NCBI GenBank assembly: GCA_010279815.1
Contig: QEOQ01000214.1
Location: forward strand, 248,001 to 312,000
Reading direction: 5' to 3'
DNA: 64,000 bases
Source of the DNA: Brachionus plicatilis
Lineage: Eukaryota > Rotifera > Eurotatoria > Ploima > Brachionidae
Shown: positions 21,567 through 31,608 of the stretch, in pieces
Layout of the letters: the number at the start of each line of letters is the position of its first letter
Numbering within the stretch: the stretch's first letter is position 1
Position numbers and translations under genes: made by a program
Notes under the pieces: model-generated
Seen by the model: the letters and a program-made list of their open reading frames with translations, nothing else
Told to the model about the DNA's origin: nothing
Databases searched by the model: none

Positions 21567-23120
21567 TCAAAAGTTAAAAGTCTTAATAGCTGTTGTTGTT
21601 GTGCTATCATAAATTGTTGAAGAAGAATCAAAAGGAGAGGTTGTCGAACTTGTAGAAGGAATTGTTGTTGAGTCTCCAAAAGCTGTTGTTGTTGTGCTAT
21701 CATAAATTGTTGAAGACGAATCAAAAGGAGTGGTTGTCGAACTTGTAGAAGGAATTGTTGTTGAGTCTCCAAAAGTTGTTGTTGTTGTGCTATCATAAAT
21801 TGTTGAAGAAGAATCAAAAGGAGTGGTTGTCGAACTTGTAGAAGGAATTGTTGTTGAGTCTCCAAAAGTTGTTGTTGTTGTGCTATCATAAATTGTTGAA
21901 GACGAATCAAAAGGAGTGGTTGTCGAACTTGTAGAAGGAATTGTTGTTGAGTCTCCAAAAGTTGTTGTTGTTGTGCTATCATAAATTGTTGAAGACGAAT
22001 CAAAAGGAGTGGTTGTCGAACTTGTAGAAGGAATTGTTGTTGAGTCTCCAAAAGTTGTTGTTGTTGTGCTATCATAAATTGTTGAAGAAGAATCAAAAGG
22101 AGTGGTTGTCGAACTTGTAGAAGGAATTGTTGTTGAGTCTCCAAAAGTTGTTGTTGTTGTGCTATCATAAATTGTTGAAGACGAATCAAAAGGAGTGGTT
22201 GTCGAACTTGTAGAAGGAATTGTTGTTGAGTCTCCAAAAGTTGTTGTTGTTGTGCTATCATAAATTGTTGAAGACGAATCAAAAGGAGTGGTTGTCGAAC
22301 TTGTAGAAGGAATTGTTGTTGAGTCTCCAAAAGTTGTTGTTGTTGTGCTATCATAAATTGTTGAAGACGAATCAAAAGGAGTGGTTGTCGAACTTGTAGA
22401 AGGAATTGTTGTTGAGTCTCCAAAAGTTGTTGTTGTTGTGCTATCATAAATTGTTGAAGACGAATCAAAAGGAGTGGTTGTCGAACTTGTAGAAGGAATT
22501 GTTGTTGAGTCTCCAAAAGTTGTTGTTGTTGTGCTATCATAAATTGTTGAAGACGAATCAAAAGGAGTGGTTGTCGAACTTGTAGAAGGAATTGTTGTTG
22601 AGTCTCCAAAAGTTGTTGTTGTTGTGCTATCATAAATTGTTGAAGACGAATCAAAAGGAGTGGTTGTCGAACTTGTAGAAGGAATTGTTTTTGAGTCTCC
22701 AAAAGTTGATGTTGTTGTGCTTTCATAAATTGTTGAAGACGAATCAAAAGGAGTGGTTGTTGAATTTGTAGAAGGAATTGTTGTTGAGTGTTTCCTTTTT
22801 ATATATATTTTTGTTTTTTCGTTCTTTTTAATATCAGATTCTGATATATTTTTGTTCGAAAATAATTCACATTCCAAAATTCTCTTCTCGTATGTAAATG
22901 TCTTGCAATTTTCAGTTTTTGAACAATAATTAGCGCAATTTAATAATGATACCATTGTCTCTTTTTTAATTGTAAATAATATTTTAAACTCGTTTGAAAA
23001 TTCCAAACAGTCTGTTTCATTTACATTCAGTCTCTTGTATAGAACTTTATTTAGACAATTTAATTTTTTCAAACAAACGACAATTGTTATCAAAATTCCC
23101 AAAAATTTTTTTTTTTCCAT
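21567..23120 (-). CDS. Secreted PAN-like protein with 31-residue mucin repeats
   Basis: 517 aa in one exon. Residues 1-22 form a signal peptide. Residues 30-105 look like a PAN/apple module (VSLLNCANYCSKTENCKTFT, then ECELF), the disulphide-stabilised fold used for protein or sugar binding. From residue 113, a 31-residue unit (TTIPSTSSTTTPFDSSSTIY plus 11 more) is repeated 12 times and once in part, 93 bp each and nearly identical. It is Ser/Thr-rich and probably heavily O-glycosylated. The protein ends six residues after the last unit with no anchor. The N-terminal 110 residues and the 5' flank are closely similar to the gene at 30056-30862, so the two are recent duplicates that acquired different tails. 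Confidence 0.85.
   Translation of the reverse strand: MEKKKFLGILITIVVCLKKLNCLNKVLYKRLNVNETDCLEFSNEFKILFTIKKETMVSLLNCANYCSKTENCKTFTYEKRILECELFSNKNISESDIKKNEKTKIYIKRKHSTTIPSTNSTTTPFDSSSTIYESTTTSTFGDSKTIPSTSSTTTPFDSSSTIYDSTTTTTFGDSTTIPSTSSTTTPFDSSSTIYDSTTTTTFGDSTTIPSTSSTTTPFDSSSTIYDSTTTTTFGDSTTIPSTSSTTTPFDSSSTIYDSTTTTTFGDSTTIPSTSSTTTPFDSSSTIYDSTTTTTFGDSTTIPSTSSTTTPFDSSSTIYDSTTTTTFGDSTTIPSTSSTTTPFDSSSTIYDSTTTTTFGDSTTIPSTSSTTTPFDSSSTIYDSTTTTTFGDSTTIPSTSSTTTPFDSSSTIYDSTTTTTFGDSTTIPSTSSTTTPFDSSSTIYDSTTTTTFGDSTTIPSTSSTTTPFDSSSTIYDSTTTTAFGDSTTIPSTSSTTSPFDSSSTIYDSTTTTAIKTFNF
21588..22784 (-). repeat. 93-bp coding minisatellite, 13 units
   Basis: Twelve complete and one partial 93-bp units, mostly identical; the outermost units carry the few differences. 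The length is a multiple of three, so all three minus-strand frames stay open for long runs, which produces a spurious Gln/Leu-rich frame at 21536-22747. Such arrays change copy number easily by unequal exchange and are prone to assembly collapse. Confidence 0.93.
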
Positions 23121-23923
23121 TTTCTTGTAATTCTTTTTTTTATTTCTTTAAGCTTCTGGTTTTTTTCTTAATTACTTAAATATGAGTTCTAAAGAAAATC
23201 AATCTTGTAAATTTTTCATATTTTACATTCAAATTAAACGTTTGCTTTTTGAATAATTAATTTTTTTTTATTTTTCTAAATTTCTTTTACCAAAATACGT
23301 CAAACTTATAGGTTCTAGATATTCTTCTGGTACTAAACGAACTTGAGAAATTTGCTTAAAAAAATTATCAAGATTTCTATTTATTGGTCTTATACAATAT
23401 GTGATGTGATCACATATTGGGCAGGATCCCTTTTTAATATTTTTGGTAATAAAAGAAATTAATTTTCATCTTGGATCAATATTTTCAAATTTATTAACAA
23501 GTTTGTTTTAAAGACCTTTTTTGATGCTTCTATTGCTAGTTACTTAATATATTTAATCTTTTTAAAAAATTTTTTCATCAATTTAAAAACAAAAATAAAA
23601 TAATATTATTTAATTTTTCTTTAAAATCTTTTTACTTTTATGTAAAAAAAATATTTATATATGTATCTTGGGCCTACATAACTTATTTTTTACTTAAGTT
23701 AATTATGCTTTAAATTTCAAAATCTCCTTTAATAAATACACGTCATATAAATGAGACAAAATTTAGTCGGAATAAACAGCTGGATCTTGTATAAAAATTG
23801 TAACAGAATTTCGCATTTCTGATGAATTACTGGGGCTATCCCTAAAACACGGATCCGGATTGCCGAATTAGGTACATAAAACACGGATTTTTTTTCCGGA
23901 TTAGACCTCGAGTCTAAATTGAC
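23121..23923. other. Upstream flank of the PAN-mucin gene, duplicated before 30862
   Basis: About 23150-23420 aligns with about 30890-31110, including the motif AAAGAAAATCAAT (23191-23203) and the word GGTTCTAGATAT. Beyond 23450 the stretch is AT-rich without genes. Near 23840-23905 AAAACACGGAT occurs twice about 45 bp apart, with an associated CCGGATT; I cannot assign it. Confidence 0.5.
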
Positions 23924-24416
23924 TAGTGTTGGCAATCGACTCCAATCGATTGACAAATTTAATAAATCGTTTAATTTTTTTTAGTCGATTATTAAATCGA
24001 TTAAATTTTTTTAGTCGACCATTAAATCGACTAATTATTTTTAGTAAAAAAATATTATTTGTAAAATATTTTTTTTATTTTGCTTTAAATCTATAATTTT
24101 AAATCAATTAAAAACCTTTTTTATTAAAAAATAATATTTTTTGCCCTCCTAAATTTTAATTTCGAGATAAATTAGAAGTATTATAGTCATCTAGAAAAAA
24201 TAATTCGATTTAATAGTCGACTAAAATAATAATCGACTAAAAAAAATTAATCGCTTTAATAATCGACTAAAAAAATTAATCGATTTAATAGTCGACTAAA
24301 AAAAATTAATCGATTTAATAATCGATTAAAAAAATTTAATCGATTTAATAATCGACTAAAAAAAATTAATCGATTTATTAAATTTGTCAATCGATTGGAC
24401 TCGATTGCCAACACTA
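23924..24416. mobile_element. hAT-type MITE with iterated ATCGATT/AGTCGACT units
   Basis: The ends are inverted: TAGTGTTGGCAATCGACTCC on the left and the complement on the right, ending GCCAACACTA, with arms of about 45 bp. TAGTG-type termini are typical of hAT elements. The interior consists of many copies of a word of roughly 28-30 bp (AATCGATTTAATARTCGACT, where R is A or G) in opposite orientations on the two sides, so the whole 493 bp can fold on itself. Flanking 8-mers do not match exactly, so a target duplication is not proven. No transposase is present; the frame at 24256-24453 is a by-product of the repeats. Confidence 0.72.
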
Positions 24417-26123
24417 AATTATAATTAGAAACTATGATTTTTCTCATGATCATACTTAATTGTCAGAAAAAGTTTCAAACTAATTTTAATTTGGATCTTA
24501 GAAGATAGATTTTTAAATTTTTTAGAATTTATGCATGAGGGACTTTTAATTTATATTGTGTCTTTTTAAATATTCAAATATTTAATTTTTCATTTATTTC
24601 AAGTTTTAATATTTTTAAATTATTAGTTGAATTTATCTAAAGTTCAAGTTAATTTCATATTTTAATTTCAAAAATAAAAAAATCAAATCTAAACTCAAAT
24701 TTATCTTAAATTCAAGACTTAATTCGAAAATTATACTATTTCAATAGTCTTAGAAAATTTTGTAATTATTTAAGTTTTTCATTTTATCATTTTGTTTTTT
24801 AAAAATATTGAAAAAAGTAAATATTTTTACATTATTTCATTTTCGTATTTTTATATTTTCTTTTATTTTTTGTACACAATATCAGAGCAATTTTATTTCT
24901 GGCTTTTTAAAACTACGTTTGTTACTATGATCTACGATCCTCAAATTCAATAACTTATCAAGTTATTTATCTTGATGTTTTAATTAAATTAATTTAATAT
25001 AAAGTGTCATCGTTATCTCAATGACCATTGTCTACAATCTTTCCTACTTTTAATATTTTATTTGATATTATCTTGATTTGTGATTGATGTTTTTTAATTA
25101 TTTCTTTTACTATAAAAATGTAATACTTTATTTCATTTATTCGTCTTATTCGAATATTTCCACAAACAACTTAAACGTTTACCTAGGCCTATTGTCGTAT
25201 TTGTTATAAGTGTAATTTTATCATTTAATAAAATAAAATTTAAAAAACAAATAAACTGAGTTTAATTAACTTAACCTTATCCGAGGGTTTATTTAAAAAA
25301 AATTTCTGCAATGGTGCACATCAAAATATTAGAAAACATAAAAATACGAAAATACATAAGAAAATACACATTAATTATCATTTTGTCTTAATTGATGTAT
25401 TTTATCATCATATCTTATCCTATTAACATAAAAAAATATCATTTTACGAAAAATTGAGTATTCTTTTGATTTTTATCAAAATTAACAATAAAAAAATTTG
25501 CTGAAATTTTACGAAAATTGCCATAAATCCACTTTTTTGACTTGTCTAATTTACGGTAATCGACGAAAATTTTGGTACCAATTATTTTTCATTCAAAAAT
25601 TTTTATTGTTCATTAGAATCGAAAATTTCTCAATGCTTTTTAAAGAAAATTCTTTTTTTTTCTAAATTCAAGAGTTTTTAGAAGTTAAATGGAAAATAAG
25701 AACATATTTATTCTATGGTATAGCTCCATAGAAAATTAATAACGTTATTTCATTATTGCAAAGCCGCTAATGCTCAATCACTAATCTTCTATTCCTTAAA
25801 ATTTTTATACTTTATTTTATACAATAGCTTGAAAAAATTCAATTTTAAATAAAGTAATTTTATTTTCCTAAAAATTTAAATTTAATTAAAGAAATTTGAA
25901 ATTAAAATTTTTTCAAATATCATATAATACCTTCTAATATATTCATATGATTCAAATAGCTTTTCAAAAAGGTGAAAATATAAACAAAACTTTAACAAAA
26001 GAATTAATTTTTAAATTAAAAAAAGAATATTTCGATTTATGCTGCTAGTTTTAAAATACTAAATGTAAACAGTGAGCTAACTTTTTGAAAAAAATTTTTC
26101 TTAACAAAAAAAAATACCGAAAA
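24417..26123. other. Gene-free AT-rich stretch
   Basis: No gene found. About 25090-25300 has a TATA-like ACTATAAAAATG, later AATAAA words and a GGTGCACATCA-like string, which loosely recalls a solo LTR followed by a primer-binding site; the boundaries cannot be set and I do not call it. A short perfect inverted repeat TCTATGG..CCATAGA sits at about 25721-25741. Confidence 0.3.
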
Positions 26124-26585
26124 ATGTCTAACATTATTAAGTATTATCTTTTATCCTTGAGCTATTTACAAGTAGATTTTAATGATTCAATTTTCATTAA
26201 CATTTTTTAATATTGTTCAAGATAGCCCATGGTGCAGCTATTACAAGTGTTACCACAACAACAATTGAACTGTGGCTGATGTAATTTTTTAATTAAAACT
26301 GAGATTCGTAGAATTTCAAAACTTAATTTATTTAGACTATTGGCCTCTCTAATCGGAGTTTTTTTTTTGGGATTTTCTATAGCATCAATTTTTGTTTGTT
26401 TCTATTTGTACAAAGAGTATGCCAAAAAGGCAAGACTTGACAGGAAAAGCCAAGGATATGGATTCACGATTATGAAAGGACGTAAGTCGTTAACTCTGGG
26501 TGCTGATGATGAAGATGCAATTTATGCAAAGGACATAAAAGAATTGAGCCAGAGCCAAATTAGTTATAATCAAAGAGATGATTAA
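26124..26585 (+). CDS. Small single-pass type I membrane protein
   Basis: Three exons: 26124-26171 (phase 0 end), 26222-26280 (phase 2 end) and 26336-26585, joined to 118 aa. The start MSNIIKYYLLSLSYLQIAHG looks like a signal peptide. A short Thr-rich outer segment (SVTTTTIE) follows, then a membrane helix (LILLASLIGVFFLGFSIASI, about residues 37-60) and a basic then acidic cytosolic tail of about 55 residues. No known family was recognised. Both introns are about 50 bp with ordinary borders, and the frame holds across them, which is the main support that the gene is real. There is no sign of partners nearby; the downstream LINE is unrelated. Confidence 0.6.
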
Positions 26586-26911
26586 ACCTTATTTTTTTTA
26601 ATGCCGCATAAATTAATAAACCATTTAAAATTAAAACATAAATAAATTTTAAAAAATTAAATTAATTTAACTGAATAAAATCTAACGTAATTTTTCGATT
26701 TTAAGGCATGTCATAAATAAAATTTATATATCCAACACTGTTTAAAAATTTTGACCTATGACATGAACTGAAAGTCGAAAATGCACTAAAATATTGATAG
26801 AAGTAGCACTTATAGTGAAATATTTTTATGAATGATCATGCTAAATAATTCACTGATTGGTTTTTAAACAGCAAATGTTCGTTTAAAAATTTTTTTTTTT
26901 TTTTTAAAGAT

Positions 26912-27065
26912 NNNNNNNNNNNNNNNNNNNNNNNNNNNNNNNNNNNNNNNNNNNNNNNNNNNNNNNNNNNNNNNNNNNNNNNNNNNNNNNNNNNNNNNNN
27001 NNNNNNNNNNNNNNNNNNNNNNNNNNNNNNNNNNNNNNNNNNNNNNNNNNNNNNNNNNNNNNNNN
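26912..27065. other. Assembly gap (154 N)
   Basis: A run of N lies at the 3' side of the LINE fragment on the minus strand, beside a poly-T/poly-A stretch. The true length is unknown. It hides the end of the reverse transcriptase frame and the element tail. Confidence 0.99.
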
Positions 27066-28616
27066 ATACGCAATCCGAATAACTGAATAGAAAGCTCCCA
27101 AAGGAGTTGATGTAACATGCATTTTAGCAGTGATTGCTGACCACGCACTAAAATATTCCTCGACAAGTAACATGGTAAACTTATTTTTATATTTAAAACA
27201 TTTGGTGATAAAACGTGAACCCATTTGTAAAAACCTATCTTTTATTGATAGTATTCTACTCACTATGAAAAGTTCCTTAGTTGGGCTATCCCACTTGAGT
27301 CTGTATATACATCTTATTGCTCTGTTTTGAACTGTTTGGACTGATTTGGTACTTGTAATTGAAACACTAGCAACCGTAAAAAAGGAATAGTAAAAAAGTG
27401 ATACTATCAAGGCTGAGTAAATGTTATTAAGTGTTTTTTTGCTAAAATGCCATGACCGGTTAGAGAAAATCTTTATGATATTGAGTCTTTTGAGTGCTCT
27501 AGTTCTTAGATTAAGGAAATGTGCATTAAAACACAAAAATTCGTCAAAAGTTGTACCTAAAAAGACTGGTTTTGGGTTATATGGTATTTCTTGGCCAAAT
27601 AAGCGAAGCTTTAAAATCAAACCCCCTCGTCCACTACCGGAAAAATTAGTATACAAACATTTTGATACGTTCATTTTTAATCTCCAACTTGAGAGCCATA
27701 ACATTAACTTGCTTAAATAACTATTAATTACGTGAGTTATTCGTCTTGTTTTTTCGAAAAAAAATATAGCCTCAAGATCGTCAGCAAAGAGTGCTGAGTA
27801 ATTGGAGTTCTTATCGTTAGCTAAAGGGATGTCACCAATGAAAATTAAAAAAAGGAGAGGTCCTAGCACAGAGCTTGAGGTACTGAGCAAGTTATGGGAA
27901 ACAGACTAGTAAATTTGCCGTTGACCTTAACTTTGAAAAATCTGTTTCGAACAAATCTGATTAAGTACATAGGAACTCCTAGATATACTAACTTATAAAT
28001 AAGTCCGGCATGCCATACCTTATCAAAAGCTTTAGAGATGTCAAAAAAAACACCACAGACTTTACTACCATTTTTTTTAGCTAAACGCTCTTGAATCTTT
28101 TGTGTCATAGAGACCAAGTTGTCGGCTGTACCCCTGTGGTTCCTGAAACCAGATTGTTCATTTATGATTAAATTTTTACTCTCTAAATATCTATATAGCC
28201 TATTTCTAATAACTCGCTCAGCTAGTTTCCCAACACAACTTAAGAGATTAATGCCTCTATATTCATCAGGGTTGCTAGAACCAGCACTCGTTTTTGGGAT
28301 CATTGTGATGACCGCCACTTTCAAAAAAAAAAGGATTGTTAATTTGATCTAGTTTTCTCAAGTAAGCAATCTGATCATTGTGCATAGAATTTAACCATTC
28401 AAAAAGACATTTACAAAAAATCACTTTTAATTGTTTAGAATTTTTCAAAATCTTTCAGCTATTTGCTTTTTGACTTTTATCAAAGATTTTATCACAGATT
28501 TTATCACGACTTTTTAGCCAGCTAATTAGACCGCTCCTTGAATTCTGTAAGTTTTTAGCCGTTTTTCTTTTACTTTTTGTTATATCATGGTGCTTAATTG
28601 CCGATCTTTTAAATGC
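27066..28616 (-). mobile_element. LINE (non-LTR retrotransposon) fragment with reverse transcriptase
   Basis: The minus strand encodes most of an RT domain in pieces. 28616-28325 gives a linker region with stops; 28324-27863 has RT motifs including GFRNHRGTADNLVS and the FFDISKAFDKVWH box; from 27890 on, another frame has SVLGPLLFLIFIGDIP and the catalytic ALFADDLEA (A-D-D). The frame break falls inside the VPQGSVLGP motif. Order and motifs resemble Jockey-type LINEs. The endonuclease is absent (5' truncated at about 28616, next to another element's tail). The frameshift and stops mean it is dead. The 3' end disappears in the gap. Confidence 0.85.
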
Positions 28617-28662
28617 TTTATTTATTTATTTAATACGATTAAATCACCTAAAGGCGATAGTA
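28617..28662 (-). repeat. Hairpin plus (ATTT)n tail of a truncated retroelement
   Basis: On the minus strand the hairpin ATCGCCTTTAGGTGAT is followed by AATAAATAAATAAA, which abuts the 5' end of the LINE fragment at 28616. This is the same layout as the other tails in this window. It is probably the 3' end of a second, 5'-truncated insertion. Confidence 0.5.
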
Positions 28663-28739
28663 AAAGATTTTCATCGGCTAAAATTTAGCAGACTAAGCTA
28701 AAAGAGCTAAGCAAGCGTGAGCTCACCATTGAAACGCGG

Positions 28740-29026
28740 GTAGACGCTTCTACATGCTTTTTTTTCTAATATTTTGTGTGACGCGTCTACTCGTTCTTGG
28801 ACTTCATTGTCAAAAAAAAATTCTGTTCATATAAAAAAGCGAAAAATAAATAATAATTGAAAAAAGAGCTTCAAATTAAGACTTCTAGCTATATTGATCT
28901 GTATTCGAAACTTGTATAAAAATAAATTAAAAATAAAATATCTGTATTTTTGATTCTAATTTAATTTCCTTTATTTTTACATGGTAGACGCGTCTACTTG
29001 CTTTTTTTTTTCTTAAAGCGTCTACT
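28740..29026. mobile_element. Possible MITE bounded by GTAGACGCTT inverted ends
   Basis: GTAGACGCTT at 28740 and its complement AAGCGTCTAC ending at 29026 could be termini of a 287-bp element. Inside, the words GTAGACGC and GCGTCTAC followed by TGCTTTTTTTT recur, including a perfect 14-bp palindrome GTAGACGCGTCTAC at 28984-28997. No target duplication was found. The stretch from 29027 to 29556 holds nothing I recognise. Confidence 0.35.
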
Positions 29027-29556
29027 TACTTCTTATAAACCGAGCATACCCCTGGTTTAGCTAAGACTCATAACTAAATTTTAATTCAAATTTGTTTTAA
29101 AAATATATTGACAGTGTATATGATTAAGAAAATATTCTCTCTTGTGACATGTAATAAGAGACGCATTTGAGTACTCAAAAAAGCTGGATTTTCGAGATTA
29201 AACACATGTCCAAAACCAAAAATTTTAACCAGTGTTCTATATAAAAGAAAATGTCATTATAATGCATAAACGTAATAGTCCGATAAATATGACATGTCAC
29301 TAAAACAGAGTCCCCTATTATTTTTATTATCAAATCTAAATTTTTATCTTATAAAACATTGAAATTTCATTAAAATGTAAAAATGTTGCGATGAATTTTT
29401 AGAAATTGCCTCAATAAACTATTTTTGTTTAAAACTTTTATGCATTTTTTCGCATTTTCTTGCATTTTTTTTGCATTGTTTTTGCATCATTTTTTTTACA
29501 CAAATTCTTTCTTTTCATTTCAAATCATTTAGATAGGATTCAAATCTCATACTAAA

Positions 29557-29917
29557 CTGGGGTTGTGAAGTTGGTTTCAATTCAATCATTTCAATTCAGA
29601 AAAACTTGAATAACTTTTTTATTAAAAGAGATAATTTAGTTCTATAAAATGCTCAAATATAAGCAAATTTGCTTAATTCAGTAAAATAAGTCTGCAGAAT
29701 ACTCTGCAATTTTATGCATTTTGCACGCCATTTAAAAGTATTCAAATCAATTGTTCACTTACTTTGCAGAGTTTTTGCAGATATGTATTTTCGGATTAAG
29801 CTAAGTTGCTTAAACATTAAGCATTTTACAGAACTAAATTATTCTTTATAGTAAAAAAGTTATTCAAATTTTTCTGAATTGAAACGATCGAATTGAAATG
29901 AACTTCACAGCCCCTAC
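29557..29917. mobile_element. Foldback MITE with CTGGGG/TAGGGG ends (hAT-like)
   Basis: The arms of about 120 bp (29557-29680 and about 29795-29917) are inverted copies with about 85 percent identity by eye, sharing GAATAACTTTTTTA and ATAATTTAGTTCTRTAAAAT (R is A or G). Outer ends read CTGGGGTTGTGAAG and, complemented, GTAGGGGCTGTGAAG, which look hAT-like. No clear 8-bp duplication. A partial relative occurs in the OXSM intron (about 51430-51465). Confidence 0.55.
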
Positions 29918-30055
29918 TGTAAAAATTATTTAGAATTTATTTTTTATTTTAAGAATTTAAAAATAAACTAAGAAAATAGTTATTTTAAAGTTTTGAAGTT
30001 AATTTGAGTTTTAAATACGATTATTAATGCTTTAAACTAGCCAGTACTTCAAGCA

Positions 30056-30862
30056 TTAATTGCATTTTTCATTGTTATGACAATATGAATAATCACATTC
30101 AATGTCATCAACACAATCAAGTCCTTGAACTTTTGTACATCTGTAATCTCCAGTCACAGCAATAGTTGTGTATGGCGATTTGCATCTTAAATTTGACAAA
30201 AAATTAAATTTTAAATTAATTTGAAAATACATAAAATTAGACCTACGCGCAAAAATTATCCAAGCAATATGTTGTAATATATGTGGAGGATGTCGATTGT
30301 CTTATTCCAGAAATGCTTGAGCCCAAACAATCAGAGTCTGAATCACATGGTGAACCAACAATTCCCGCTATCAAAAAAATAATTTAGAGGCAGAATTTTA
30401 AATATTTAAATTTAAGTAAAATATTTTTTTACACAAAAGTGTAGTTGTGACAGTAACAGTGGTTGTGGTTGTGGAATTTGTTGTATGAGTAGGAGTGGTC
30501 GTCGAACTTAAAGAAGAAAGTGTTGTTGAGTTTTTCCTTTTCCTGTAAATTTTTGAATTTTCTCTCTTTTTTATATCAGATTCTGATGAATTTTCGTTCG
30601 AAAATAATTCACATTCTGAAATTGTTCTCTCGTATGTAAATGTTTTGCAATTTTCATGCCTAGAACAATAATTAGCGCATTTCAATAATGATACCATTGT
30701 CTCCTTCTTGATTGTAAATAAGATTTTAAACTCGTTTGAAAAGTCCAAGCAGTCTGTTTCATTTACATTTAGTCTCTCGAATAGATCTTTATTTAGACAA
30801 TCAACTTTTTTCAAACAAACGACAATTGTTATCAAAATTCCGAAAAGTTTATTTTTTTCCAT
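30056..30862 (-). CDS. Secreted PAN-like protein with short Thr stretch and Cys-rich tail
   Basis: Three exons on the minus strand: 30862-30433, 30367-30247 and 30185-30056, with phases 1 and 2; product 226 aa. Residues 1-22 are a signal peptide and 30-105 the PAN-like module, close to the gene at 21567-23120. A short Thr-rich stretch ends exon 1. Exons 2 and 3 encode a Cys-rich tail (GSPCDSDSDCLGS, then DYRCTKVQGLDCVDDIECDY and CHNNEKCN), reminiscent of small disulphide-rich extracellular modules. These two exons and their introns are nearly identical to the last exons of the gene at 35329-39484. Function unknown; a secreted or extracellular-matrix role is inferred. Confidence 0.78.
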
Positions 30863-30935
30863 TTTCTTGTCCTGCTATTTTTTTTATTTAATTTAGTTTT
30901 TAGTTTTTTTCTTTTTAAATTATATATGATTTTTT

Positions 30936-30949
30936 AAAGAAAATCAATT
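30936..30949 (-). promoter_or_regulatory. Shared upstream motif AATTGATTTTCTTT
   Basis: On the minus strand, 75-90 bp before the ATG at 30862. The same or nearly the same word occurs before the secreted-protein genes starting at 23120 (23203-23191) and 41534 (41590-41577), and a looser form before 14331. In two cases a TATA-like word follows. Candidate core-promoter element for a co-expressed set of secreted proteins. Confidence 0.4.
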
Positions 30950-31432
30950 TTGTAAATTTTTATTTTTTACATTCAAGTTAAACGTTTGCTTTTTAAATTA
31001 TTAATTTTTTTTACTAAAATGTTTCAAATTCAAAGGTTCTAGATATAATTCTCAAGCTAAACGAGCTAAAAATTAGCAAGACTTCTATTTAAGGGCTTTT
31101 TATTTGTCCTATATTTGATCAATTATTATTTATTCAGTAATAATAATAAGACATGGAAAGTTTTTTTTTCTATTTTACATTCTTATAAATAATTGTGTAA
31201 TTAAATTTCAAATTTTTACATTCTTAAGTATTGAGTTTAAATTAAACAACGTAATTTCAAAATTTCAAAAAAGTTTAATAGAAAAAAAAACTTGTCACAT
31301 CTTTTTGTCAGGAAAAATTTTTGAGAAAATTTTATGTTTTAATAATCTATATGTTACTATTGAAAAATTGAATGCGTGAAAATCTTAGCTAATAAATTAA
31401 GCATGAAAGAAAAAACTTTCCGACGCCTTTTA

Positions 31433-31606
31433 CAGTACTGATTTGACACGTGGATTTTACGTATATTTTCGTCAATTTACGAGAAATTACGTAAATAAGC
31501 TAAATTTACTTTATTTAATCTACTGAAAGTCTGTTGACTAGCTTTTTATTTAAATGAAAAATTCCAAAGTAAATTTACGTAAAATCCACATGTCAAATCA
31601 GTACTG
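31433..31606. mobile_element. Tc1/mariner-type MITE with TA target duplication
   Basis: A 174-bp element with TIRs of about 30 bp beginning CAGTACTGATTTGACACGTG; the right arm is complementary with one mismatch. It is flanked by TA on both sides (31431-31432 and 31607-31608), the target duplication of Tc1/mariner elements, whose ends also begin CAGT. Non-coding. Confidence 0.75.
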
Positions 31607-31608
31607 TA

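Noticed and set aside
21536..22747. 403-codon Gln/Leu-rich repeat frame on the minus strand
   Set aside because: It is a second open frame of the 93-bp array. The other frame has the ATG, signal peptide and PAN-like head, and matches the paralogue at 30862.
24256..24453. 65-codon minus-strand frame with repeated Arg-Leu-Ile words
   Set aside because: Product of the iterated units in the MITE at 23924-24416.
25090..25340. Possible solo LTR with TATA box, AATAAA and primer-binding-like GGTGCACATCA
   Set aside because: No matching second LTR, no target duplication and no internal retroviral-type genes; the words are common in AT-rich DNA.
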